This document shows, piece by piece, positions 19,768-28,760 of a DNA stretch of 64,000 bases. The DNA is taken from the NCBI GenBank assembly GCA_034769895.1, contig CM068367.1, positions 1,317,533,046-1,317,597,045 on the forward strand, given 5' to 3'. Within the stretch, counting starts at the first letter, position 1; every line of letters begins with the position of its first letter. The notes below the pieces were generated by a model. The model searched no databases. It saw only the letters and a list, made by a program, of their open reading frames with translations, and was not told where the DNA came from. This stretch comes from Magicicada septendecula. Taxonomy: Eukaryota > Arthropoda > Insecta > Hemiptera > Cicadidae. The position numbers and the translations under genes were made by a program.

Positions 19768-20658
19768 ATGGCGATGAATAAGGAGGAACGACTTGCGTAT
19801 GATATAGATACGATAAGCGACAGCATAAGGAAAAAATATCATGCATTACAACACGGTATCAGAGAAAGCGACGAGAAGTTTAGAAAAAATTACAGACCGA
19901 TTCTGGAACCGTTAGAAGCTATTTCACGAAAGTTAAGTGGTGATATGATGGAGGAGGAGGAGGAGGAGAAGCAGCAGATAAAACAAGAAGAGCCTACACA
20001 ACACGTAATAACAGAAAACGAAAGTGACATGCAAAGTCATAACGCTTCTCATTTCAGTGACGAGGACGCCTGGAACCCTAACGCTTCACATTTCAGCGAC
20101 GATTCATTAGCAAACAAATATATGCGTTTGTGCGAATCGGCGGACTGTAAACGGATTATAGATCGTATGTATGGTGTTCGATACGAAGGTGGTAAATTTA
20201 TGATAGGTGATTCAAATGTGAAAATCGATGATAACGACAACTTTCATGTCAAAGGAAAAATTTACGAGGGTACGCCTGGTCTGTATGAACTTTTGTTTAT
20301 GAAACTACCGAAAAAATACAATAAGGACGATATGAGGAAATATAAGTCCATACTACAAGCAACCAACGGACACAAACAAAAATATAAACACAATACGCGA
20401 ATAAACAGTAACAGTGGCGTCAAGTACCGACTAGTAATATCTAAATTGTTTGCATCGAGTGCACGAAAACGTACAGGGAGTGGCTATATGGAGATGAAAC
20501 CGAACACTGCAATCGATTACGTGCATTGGGATGATCCTAACGAGTTGGTTAATAGATTGAGACTGTTAATGGCGTCTCAAAATAGTGGCCATACTGGTCA
20601 TAGGAATGAAATCGTCTCGATATTGGAAGAATTACGTGAAGCCGGCATTATCATATAA
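19768..20658 (+). CDS. Polinton PX-like conserved protein
   Basis: A 296-residue protein. The N-terminal third is charged and low in complexity: a short coiled-coil-like start, a run of Glu (about 62-67), Gln-rich sequence and two copies of an NASHFSD motif. The C-terminal two thirds are conserved-looking: DRMYGVRYEGGKFMIGDS, GKIYEGTPGLYELLFMK, then DDPNELVNRLRLLMASQ and EIVSILEELREAGII. From memory, this C-terminal pattern is shared by many insect Polintons and corresponds to one of the proteins called PX or similar. No enzymatic motif is visible; a structural or assembly role is a guess based on its place among capsid genes. The frame is intact, and its stop codon is part of a TATA box. Confidence 0.75.
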   Translation: MAMNKEERLAYDIDTISDSIRKKYHALQHGIRESDEKFRKNYRPILEPLEAISRKLSGDMMEEEEEEKQQIKQEEPTQHVITENESDMQSHNASHFSDEDAWNPNASHFSDDSLANKYMRLCESADCKRIIDRMYGVRYEGGKFMIGDSNVKIDDNDNFHVKGKIYEGTPGLYELLFMKLPKKYNKDDMRKYKSILQATNGHKQKYKHNTRINSNSGVKYRLVISKLFASSARKRTGSGYMEMKPNTAIDYVHWDDPNELVNRLRLLMASQNSGHTGHRNEIVSILEELREAGIII

Positions 20659-20661
20659 AAG
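20654..20661 (+). promoter_or_regulatory. TATAAAAG box overlapping the PX-like stop codon
   Basis: A consensus TATA box containing the TAA stop of the PX-like gene (20656-20658), 46 nt before the ATG at 20700. It is the third successive boundary with this arrangement. Confidence 0.6.
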
Positions 20662-20699
20662 CAGACGCACCGTTCTATAACCACCAGTTCTTCATAAAT

Positions 20700-21347
20700 A
20701 TGAGTGTAGACAAGTTCGGTAGACACGACAGCGCTGTAAGAGTGCGAAAAGAAACTCATCGAAGTCTGCGTGAGGATATCGGTTTAGGAGTGACTAACGA
20801 CGGTCACTTTGATGTGAAAAACAAAAAGATACGCAACTTGGGTGATCCTGAAGAGCTGCACGATGTTGTTTCTTTACAGTACGTAAAGGACGCATGCTTA
20901 CAGTACAAGAACGACGACGCTACCGTAGACGCAAAAGATCATCGAATAATAATGCTAAACGATCCGCTTAAATCAAGAGATGCAGCCACAAAACGATACG
21001 TAGACGAGAAGAGTTTGAAAAAAGATCGTGCAGGTAACGTAATCGTTAATGACTGTCGACTAACGCGTGTGCAAGCGCCTGTTGACTTCAAAGACGCAGT
21101 GAATTTGGAATTTTTACACGCACACACAATCAGTTTGCAAAGCGATGCTTTCTACGCTGCCGGAAGAAAAATTACGAATATAGCGAACGGTGTCAATGAC
21201 AAAGACGCAGTCACTGTACGACAAATGCACGAATTAAAATTACATATAAAGACCGAATTGTACAAGGTCACTCAGGTATTTCACGCTCATATAATCAATC
21301 TAATAAAGTTTGTCTATAAATATCAAGACAGCGCGACACAGCGTTGA
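20700..21347 (+). CDS. Fiber-like protein with four tail-fiber-type repeats
   Basis: A 215-residue protein built from four imperfect repeats of about 37-39 residues, centred at residues 42-64, 81-103, 119-141 and 155-177. Each follows the pattern of a basic residue, I-x-N/L-hydrophobic, Pro or Gly, then K/R-D-A-V/A-[x]4-Y/F-[V/L]. Examples are KKIRNLGDP...VVSLQYVKD and RKITNIANG...DAVTVRQMH. This DAVxxxYVD-type repeat is the classic motif of trimeric phage tail-fiber shafts. The C-terminal 35 residues form a probable helix (HELKLHIKTELYKVTQVF...). I infer a vertex fiber or receptor-binding spike by analogy. It is placed between PX and the PLA2-like gene, and the frame is intact. Confidence 0.65.
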   Translation: MSVDKFGRHDSAVRVRKETHRSLREDIGLGVTNDGHFDVKNKKIRNLGDPEELHDVVSLQYVKDACLQYKNDDATVDAKDHRIIMLNDPLKSRDAATKRYVDEKSLKKDRAGNVIVNDCRLTRVQAPVDFKDAVNLEFLHAHTISLQSDAFYAAGRKITNIANGVNDKDAVTVRQMHELKLHIKTELYKVTQVFHAHIINLIKFVYKYQDSATQR

Positions 21348-21438
21348 GTCCTGTCTGAATATATTGAAGAGGTGGGATGTTTAATAGACGTTCTCGATAC
21401 GGAAACGGAAATCAAGGATTGGAGATCTGTTTACAAGA

Positions 21439-22020
21439 ATGCACGTACTTCGTAAGAAAAGAATGGGGCGTGGTGTAATTGGAAAAATACTTAAAAACAC
21501 TGTGCCCGCTATCGTTTCGTCAGTACCTACTTTGATTAATCGAGCGGTGGACGCATTACCAGTAGAATTACACCTACCCGGCTACCGATTCTGTGGACCT
21601 GGAACAAAACTCAAAGAGAGATTGGCACGTGGCGAGCGCGGAATCAACGAGCTGGACGAAGCCTGTCGTGAACACGATATCGCCTACGCAAGGTACAAAG
21701 ACAACAGTCGAAGACGTATAGCTGATCGCGTTCTTGCCGACAAAGCGTGGGAACGAGTGAAAGATTGGAATACCGGTGTTAGGGAAAGAGCGTATGCTGC
21801 AGCTGTAGCCGCCGCAATGAAAGCGAAATCAGCAGTGGGTGGAGGGAGCTCGCGTAGTGGTTGTAGAAAAAAGAAGAAGAAGAAGGGTTCAGGAATTAAA
21901 CGTCAATCCGCGAACAAACGCAAAACGACCTGCAAACGCAAAACAGTCTCAAGGCATAAACGTAACAATAAAAAAATAGCGTCAGGTCTATACCTACGTC
22001 CTTACAGACAAAAAAACTAA
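21439..22020 (+). CDS. PLA2-domain protein with very basic C-terminal tail
   Basis: A 193-residue protein; the start is at 21439, with a second possible start at residue 9 (MGRGVIGK). Residues about 47-83 resemble the parvovirus VP1-type phospholipase A2 core: the calcium-loop motif YRFCGPGT (49-56) and the catalytic pair in EHDIAY (H79, D80), with a later Asp-containing helix (DRVLADKAW). A Lys/Arg-rich tail with a run of six Lys (144-149) and repeated KRKT follows, suited to DNA binding like a virion core protein. PLA2 domains of this type are known in parvoviruses, where they help a virion leave the endosome, and occur in adintovirus-like elements. A membrane-entry role is inferred. Confidence 0.8.
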   Translation: MHVLRKKRMGRGVIGKILKNTVPAIVSSVPTLINRAVDALPVELHLPGYRFCGPGTKLKERLARGERGINELDEACREHDIAYARYKDNSRRRIADRVLADKAWERVKDWNTGVRERAYAAAVAAAMKAKSAVGGGSSRSGCRKKKKKKGSGIKRQSANKRKTTCKRKTVSRHKRNNKKIASGLYLRPYRQKN

Positions 22021-22031
22021 TTTGCATACCA

Positions 22032-22382
22032 GTGCGTGCATTGTCTGACAGTGATTTGTATGTGTACGCAAAACTTTTGAAAATACCTTATTTCAGAGGA
22101 GTTTTTATGCGTAACACTTTACCACACACACGACCATGGAAGAATGAGAGTGCAGTTGTTAATCTGGACAGTGCAGAAGGACCTGGTACGCACTGGGTTT
22201 GCTACAAGAAGCGAAACAAACAAGTTTACTACTATGATGCGTATGGTAATATGCAGCCACCTCTTGAGCTGACACAGTATTTTGGAACCGACACTGACAT
22301 TTACTACAATTACGAGCGTGAACAGCCACCACACACAGTCATCTGTGGGCATTTATGTTTGGACTTCTTAACGCGTGAGTGA
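22032..22382 (+). CDS. Adenain-type (C5) cysteine protease; start unresolved
   Basis: About 116 residues of the Polinton maturation protease. Catalytic positions are visible: His in GPGTHWVCY (residue 54 of the open frame), Asp in YYYDAYGN (69) and Cys in ICGHLCLDFL (105). Conserved N-terminal blocks AKLLKIPYFRGVFMR and AVVNLDSAEG precede them. The conserved region begins right at 22032 with no in-frame ATG in front; the first ATG is at 22107, inside the conserved domain. Two possible 3' splice acceptors (TCCTTACAG near 22010 and GCATACCAG near 22031) suggest the N-terminus is spliced on, or that a near-cognate start is used. The Cys of the usual NECG block is replaced by Ser, outside the catalytic set. 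The enzyme would cleave capsid precursors. Confidence 0.85.
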   Translation: MRALSDSDLYVYAKLLKIPYFRGVFMRNTLPHTRPWKNESAVVNLDSAEGPGTHWVCYKKRNKQVYYYDAYGNMQPPLELTQYFGTDTDIYYNYEREQPPHTVICGHLCLDFLTRE

Positions 22383-22397
22383 TCAGTAAGCGACAAG

Positions 22398-22955
22398 ATG
22401 TCTTCGCTGTCGGTCACCTTAACAGGTACGAATGCTGCTGCTCTTGTATGTGACTTTTTCCCGCCTCTCGAACTAACAAACGGCGAATGGTATGTAGGTC
22501 TATTGGACTTTACTACATACAACAGTATACCGAACGTGGTTGAGGGAAAAAACAATGTGTTTCCAGTACTACGGGACGGAACAACGTGGGACTTGATAAC
22601 TTTACCTACAGGTGCTTATGAAATCGGTGACATAGAAGCCTTCCTCAAAAAGCAGTTAGGAGACTCAAAGATTAGTCTACGTCCTAACAACAATACACTG
22701 AAATGTGAACTGACTTGTGCACTGGATATTGACTTTCAACAAACAGTGTGCGGTATCGGTGATATGTTGGGTTTCAAGGAAAAGCGTCTGCTTGAAGCGA
22801 ATAAAACTCACACGTCTGACGCCACAGTTAACATTATAAAAGTGAACAGTATACTGATAAGGTGTAATATAGCGCACAAGGATCATACAAGAACGGTAAA
22901 AACGAGCACACGCTGCACTCATTCTATCCGTCAGTCGAACCAGGATTCAAAATAA
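22398..22955 (+). CDS. Minor capsid (penton, single jelly-roll) protein, N-terminal part, frameshifted
   Basis: Starts 15 nt after the protease stop. The N-terminal 160 residues carry the Polinton penton-type pattern: CDFFPPLEL, YVGLLDFTTYNSIPN, LPTGAYEIGDIEAFL, the NNNTL segment, a DMLGF block and INSILIRCNI-like strands. After about residue 160 the sequence becomes unrelated (a Thr/Arg-rich tail) because one base is missing near 22878-22881; the expected continuation is found in the next frame up to 23101. Single jelly-roll proteins form the capsid vertices. As it stands, the product would lack its last strands. Confidence 0.85.
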   Translation: MSSLSVTLTGTNAAALVCDFFPPLELTNGEWYVGLLDFTTYNSIPNVVEGKNNVFPVLRDGTTWDLITLPTGAYEIGDIEAFLKKQLGDSKISLRPNNNTLKCELTCALDIDFQQTVCGIGDMLGFKEKRLLEANKTHTSDATVNIIKVNSILIRCNIAHKDHTRTVKTSTRCTHSIRQSNQDSK

Positions 22956-23101
22956 TTGAATCACCTACAAACGTCATATACCTACCTGTGAATGTGAGTC
23001 GTTTGGACAACATAACATTATCTTTACACGATCAGGACGGTGACGTAATAGATTTTCGCGGAGAAGTCATCACTGTGCGTTTACATCTAAAACGACTATA
23101 G
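22881..23101 (+). pseudogene. Minor capsid protein, C-terminal part in shifted frame
   Basis: Open frame without its own start. It begins at about 22881 and ends at the TAG at 23101. It contains blocks expected at the penton C-terminus: GFKIIESPTNVIYLPVN, LHDQDGDVIDFRGE and VRLHLK. It lies one frame away from 22398-22955, so it marks a one-base deletion or sequence error and is not a separate gene. Confidence 0.8.
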
Positions 23102-23103
23102 AC

Positions 23104-23301
23104 ATGGGCTTGTACTTTGTTTCTTCGCCACCGCTGCTACCACAGTCGTCAGTAATAAAAGAAGAAGAAGAAGAAGAAGAAGAAGAAGAAGAAGAAGAAA
23201 GATCAGTTAGGAAACGCATCAGTACTCGTTCGAAACTGAAACGATTAACATCAGTTAACCGTCGTTTCCTGATTTCACTGGGTTTTGTTGTAAACAAGTA
23301 A
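23104..23301 (+). CDS. Small Glu-rich protein between the two capsid genes
   Basis: A 65-residue frame beginning two bases after the minor-capsid stop and ending one base before the major-capsid ATG. It has a hydrophobic start, a run of 13 Glu encoded by a GAA microsatellite (23160-23199), and a basic C-terminus with the pattern LTSVNRRFLISLGFVV. From memory, insect Polintons often have a small protein here ending in a similar LT..N..FL.SLG motif, so I take it as real, though its function is unknown. The Glu run is probably a recent microsatellite expansion within it. A strong 3' acceptor-like CTACCACAG lies near 23142. Confidence 0.5.
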   Translation: MGLYFVSSPPLLPQSSVIKEEEEEEEEEEEEERSVRKRISTRSKLKRLTSVNRRFLISLGFVVNK

Positions 23302-23302
23302 C

Positions 23303-24541
23303 ATGGCGAGTGGAATATTATCTGTGGAGCAGCAACCGTTCTTTGAAGGCAGTATCACGCACTTTTCATTTCACTCACACGCACCGTACGCAACAACAAG
23401 ATATGGAAACAATGATGAAATACGTGTGCCAATACAACAACAGGACGTCTTTACACTGCCGTCAGAAAGTTTACTCTACATCGAAGGCAAGTTGGTTAAA
23501 AACCCTAGTGTGGCTGCAGATACTGCACTGAATGTGGAACTGGTGAACAATGCTATAGCATTTCTCTTTGAAGAGATTCGTTACGAGTTGGCCGGAGTGG
23601 TAGTGGACCATACCAGAAACGTCGGTGTTACGTCAACTATTAAAACTTTTCTATCACTCAACAACAACACACGTGACGCAATGGAAAACGCAGGTTGGGT
23701 GGCGCCGACCACGAACGTATTAAAAGTGAATGATGACGGTGAATTCAACTTTTGTATACCACTGAAAATGCTAATGGGATTCGCAGAAGACTATACACGC
23801 ATCGTGCTGAACGTGAAACAAGAACTTATACTCCTACGCACATCTACCGACATAAACGCTATGGTTTTAGCAAGCGGACAAACGACTGCTAATTGTGTTC
23901 TTGAACTAGATAAAGTTTACTGGAAAATGCCTTATGTACATGTAGCTAATGCGTACAGATTACCACTGTTACGACTCATAGAGAAAGACCACCCGATAAC
24001 TATGCCTTTTAGGACCTGGGAGTTGCACGAGTATCCTGCCTTACCACAGACTAAAAGGCAGAATTGGATTGTCAAGACCTCGAGTCAGCTAGAAAAACCA
24101 CGCTTTGTTGTGTTAGCGTTTCAGACAGCAAGAAAGAATGTACTGACGGCACACGCCGATGAATTTGATCATTGTAACGTGATCAATGCGAGACTGTTTC
24201 TAAACGACAAGTATTATCCTTACGATAATTTAAACTTGGATATTGGGAAAGACCGTTTTGCATTATTGTACAATATGTACGCTAGTTTTCAAAGTTCGTA
24301 TTACCACCGTTTAGACGTCAGCCCAGTACTGACACCAGAATTATTCAAATCAAAAGCCCCGCTGTTTGTATTCGATTGTAGCAGACAAGACGATGCGCTT
24401 AAGTCTTCAGCAGTTGATGTACGTTTAGAATTTGAATCATCAATGAATTTTCCTACACAGACGACTGCCTACTGTATGATACTACATGATTCGCTTGTAG
24501 AATATACGCCATTGTCCAACACAGTACATAGACGTGTTTAA
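23303..24541 (+). CDS. Major capsid protein (double jelly-roll, hexon-like)
   Basis: A 412-residue protein, full length for a Polinton major capsid protein, with no frame break. Family patterns: an N-terminal block with YGNNDEIRVPIQQQDVFTLPSES, the NNAIAFLFEEIRYELAGVVVD strand pair, KTFLSLN, and a second domain starting near FRTWELHEYPALPQTKRQNW with the KTSSQLEKPRFVVLAFQT block. It ends with LEFESSMNFPTQTTAYCMILHD. Trimers of such proteins tile the icosahedral shell. It is the last gene before the right-hand repeat region; AT-rich tandem repeats follow within 10 bp of the stop. Confidence 0.96.
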   Translation: MASGILSVEQQPFFEGSITHFSFHSHAPYATTRYGNNDEIRVPIQQQDVFTLPSESLLYIEGKLVKNPSVAADTALNVELVNNAIAFLFEEIRYELAGVVVDHTRNVGVTSTIKTFLSLNNNTRDAMENAGWVAPTTNVLKVNDDGEFNFCIPLKMLMGFAEDYTRIVLNVKQELILLRTSTDINAMVLASGQTTANCVLELDKVYWKMPYVHVANAYRLPLLRLIEKDHPITMPFRTWELHEYPALPQTKRQNWIVKTSSQLEKPRFVVLAFQTARKNVLTAHADEFDHCNVINARLFLNDKYYPYDNLNLDIGKDRFALLYNMYASFQSSYYHRLDVSPVLTPELFKSKAPLFVFDCSRQDDALKSSAVDVRLEFESSMNFPTQTTAYCMILHDSLVEYTPLSNTVHRRV

Positions 24542-26334
<1,793 letters not shown>

Positions 26335-26967
26335 CAATACACAATACGCATTACATTAAAACTATCACGATTATATTATTCATTGATGTACAAACAATTT
26401 ACATAGCACACACACACACAATAGGCTAACATTTACTGTGAAGCTGTTAACGTATGGATTTGTCATCTGTAACAGCACACACACAGGTAATTACATTATA
26501 AACTAGGAATTTCTTCCGACGTCTGCGAGCGAGAGAGAGAGAGCGAGAGATGTTGTACAACAGATTTTTGAGGAGTCATCTGTAACAGCACACACACAGG
26601 TAATTACATTATAAACTAGGAATTTCTTCCGACGTCTGCGAGCGAGAGAGAGAGAGATGATATATCACTGTAAAACCGACGACATAAAGAGAGAGAGAGT
26701 GCTAGCACATATGTTGTGTATATTAATTTCTAAATCGCAGTCAATGACCGTCATGTGCCAAAATTAGAAGTAGAACGCAATGAGGTAGGCGATAAATATA
26801 TTTCCTGGTGATTACATTTTAGTATCGCTAATTACAATAATCCATAAGTAGCACGACTTACTGACGCTTATGTAAAACCGATGACATAAAGAGAGAGAGA
26901 GAGAGAGAAGGAGGGAGAGAGATAGTTATTTACATTCAAAGAGAGAATTGACCCATCACCCACCCCT
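26335..26967 (-). repeat. Polinton right terminal inverted repeat
   Basis: Inverted counterpart of 11313-11957, about 633 bp. It contains the same two internal repeat copies and the same CA and GA simple-sequence tracts in reversed order. The final 90 bases or so are found again at about 27210-27303, in a remnant of a second element. Confidence 0.93.
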
Positions 26968-27086
26968 GATAAGCAAATCAGCTTCATTAAAAATAAAAAA
27001 TAAAGCATGCACGACAAACATACTCTCTCGAGTCTCAGATTCTGGCGGACAAATATCCATTTTCACTTGATAGATAGGTGTACCAT

Positions 27087-27303
27087 TTATACATATTTTG
27101 TAAATACTAGTTTAAATATATATATTTTTTCATATTTGTAACATTATAATTGCGTAACACTTTACCGCACATTGGAAGAACGAGATTGGTGTAGAGAGAG
27201 AGAGAGAGAGACCCGTTACATAAACCTGCAGAGAGAGAGAGAGAGAGGGAGGGAGAGAGATAGTTATTTACATTCAAAGAGAGAATTGACCCACCGCCCA
27301 CCC
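27087..27303. mobile_element. Scrambled remnant of a second Polinton
   Basis: 27087-27150 matches the sequence just downstream of the major capsid gene (24550-24612). 27151-27184 matches the start of the protease region (22108-22147). About 27210-27303 matches the last 90 bp of the right TIR (26875-26967), including the terminal CCCACCCCT. The first two pieces are in the reverse of their normal order, so this is a rearranged, deleted copy. Confidence 0.75.
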
Positions 27304-27830
27304 CTGATATGCAAATCAGCTTTATTAAAAAAAAAAAAAAAAATTATATTCGCGGTCATATATTTTAATATATACACTATAATGCATCAAGTCGGAACCT
27401 CCCACCCACCACCCACCTCTGATATGCAAATCAGCTTTATTAAAAAAATAAAAAATTATATTCGCGGATGCGGGTGGTCCATTGAACCCCACCCCACCCC
27501 ACTCACCCCTTGATATGCAAATCAATTTAATTAAAAAATAAAAAAATCAAATAAAAAATTTTATTCGCGGAAATTCGCGGATGCTGCAGGTCCAGCGGTG
27601 GTGGGGAGAGCGTGGGAAAAAATCTTGGACCGTGGGAACGGCGGCATCTCTTTGATCTAGGCTCGCGAAAGGCGGCATATATTTGAACTTGGCGCGCGAA
27701 AGGCGGCATGAATTTTTATTGGTGGAAATTCGCGGATGCTGCGGGTCCAGCGGTGGTGGGGAGAGCGTGGGAAAAAATCTTGGACCGTGGGAAAGGCGGC
27801 ATTCCTTTGTGCGTTAGAACCAGCATTTTC
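27298..27830. repeat. Local repeats: GATATGCAAATCA units and a 155-bp tandem duplication
   Basis: The segment GATATGCAAATCAGCTTTAT with its A-rich tail recurs, with small changes, at about 26968, 27305, 27420 and 27510, each time just after a CACCC-rich stretch. A second repeat starting AAATTCGCGGATGCTGC at 27571 recurs at 27726 (period 155), with GCGAAAGGCGGCAT sub-repeats between. A long (CT)n tract follows at 27836-27930. No gene is seen. Confidence 0.75.
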
Positions 27831-27833
27831 CCC

Positions 27834-27929
<96 letters not shown>

Positions 27930-28259
27930 CCCCTCCTTATTCTCTGCTTTCACTGTTAATTCAAAAAGCCCTTGTCAATATTCCATTTTTTACTTCAGGA
28001 TAAGTCAATTTATTTTCCCCTTCTTTATAATACGGAGAAGTATTCTCTTCACTTTGATTGTTTCGAGCATTTCTTCATTACTTATTTTAACCGTATTTTA
28101 GCGTAGATTGCTTGTTCTACCATCTCCAAGTTTTTGTTTACAGGGCCTACTTGCTCCATTGTCCATATGTCTGACCCGAAAAATAAAACATTTCTCTTGC
28201 AAGAGACAGTTAAAAAGTTAGACTACAAAAAACATACGGAATATTTATGAAAATTCTTT

Positions 28260-28760
28260 TATTTATCTAAAAGTACAATCGAAGATCTACTTTTCTACGT
28301 TAAAATTATTTAAACACGCATCGTAGCTGACACGAGTTTTTCGAAGCAATTGCTGAAAAATTCCCGTCAAATATTCGATAACCATTCCAGGTCTGCATTT
28401 TGGATTTCTTCGTCATTCTAATATTGCCGCTTCTCAAAGATCTCTTTTACAGGACAGAACACATGGAAATCACACGGGGCAATGTAAGGGACGTAATCCT
28501 TCCAACTTCTCCCACTGAGAATTTTATAAGAAATTGCTTAGTGACATCGCAAATTTTTCGACATTGCAGACTCTTAGAGATGACGTAGTGCGCACTTCCA
28601 CGTGAAATATCCAATTCATCCGCGAATTCGTTAACTGCGATTCGTCTGTTTGCAAGCAACAATAATTGGTGAACGCGTTCATTCTAGATGTTGATGTCGT
28701 TCCCTGCTGCCATTAATCATCCTCGATATCCGTGCAGCCATTTTCGAACAATTCGCACAA
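28260..28760 (-). pseudogene. Mariner-like transposase, internally deleted and decayed
   Basis: On the minus strand the N-terminal helix-turn-helix part is readable (RVHQLLLANRRIAVNEFADELDISRGSAHYVI, about 28560-28680). It is followed directly by pieces of the C-terminal catalytic end (an APCDFHVF-like segment, then a DEEIQNADLEWL-type block and FEKLVS) in changing frames down to about 28300. The middle of the transposase is missing and there are stops. Confidence 0.75.

Noticed and set aside
21377..21478. Short ATG-led frame (33 codons) before the PLA2-like gene
   Set aside because: It overlaps the PLA2 start in another frame and has no conserved features. It may be an upstream ORF, but nothing supports it as a gene.
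27708..28101. Long Ser-Leu frames
   Set aside because: They come from the (CT)n tract.
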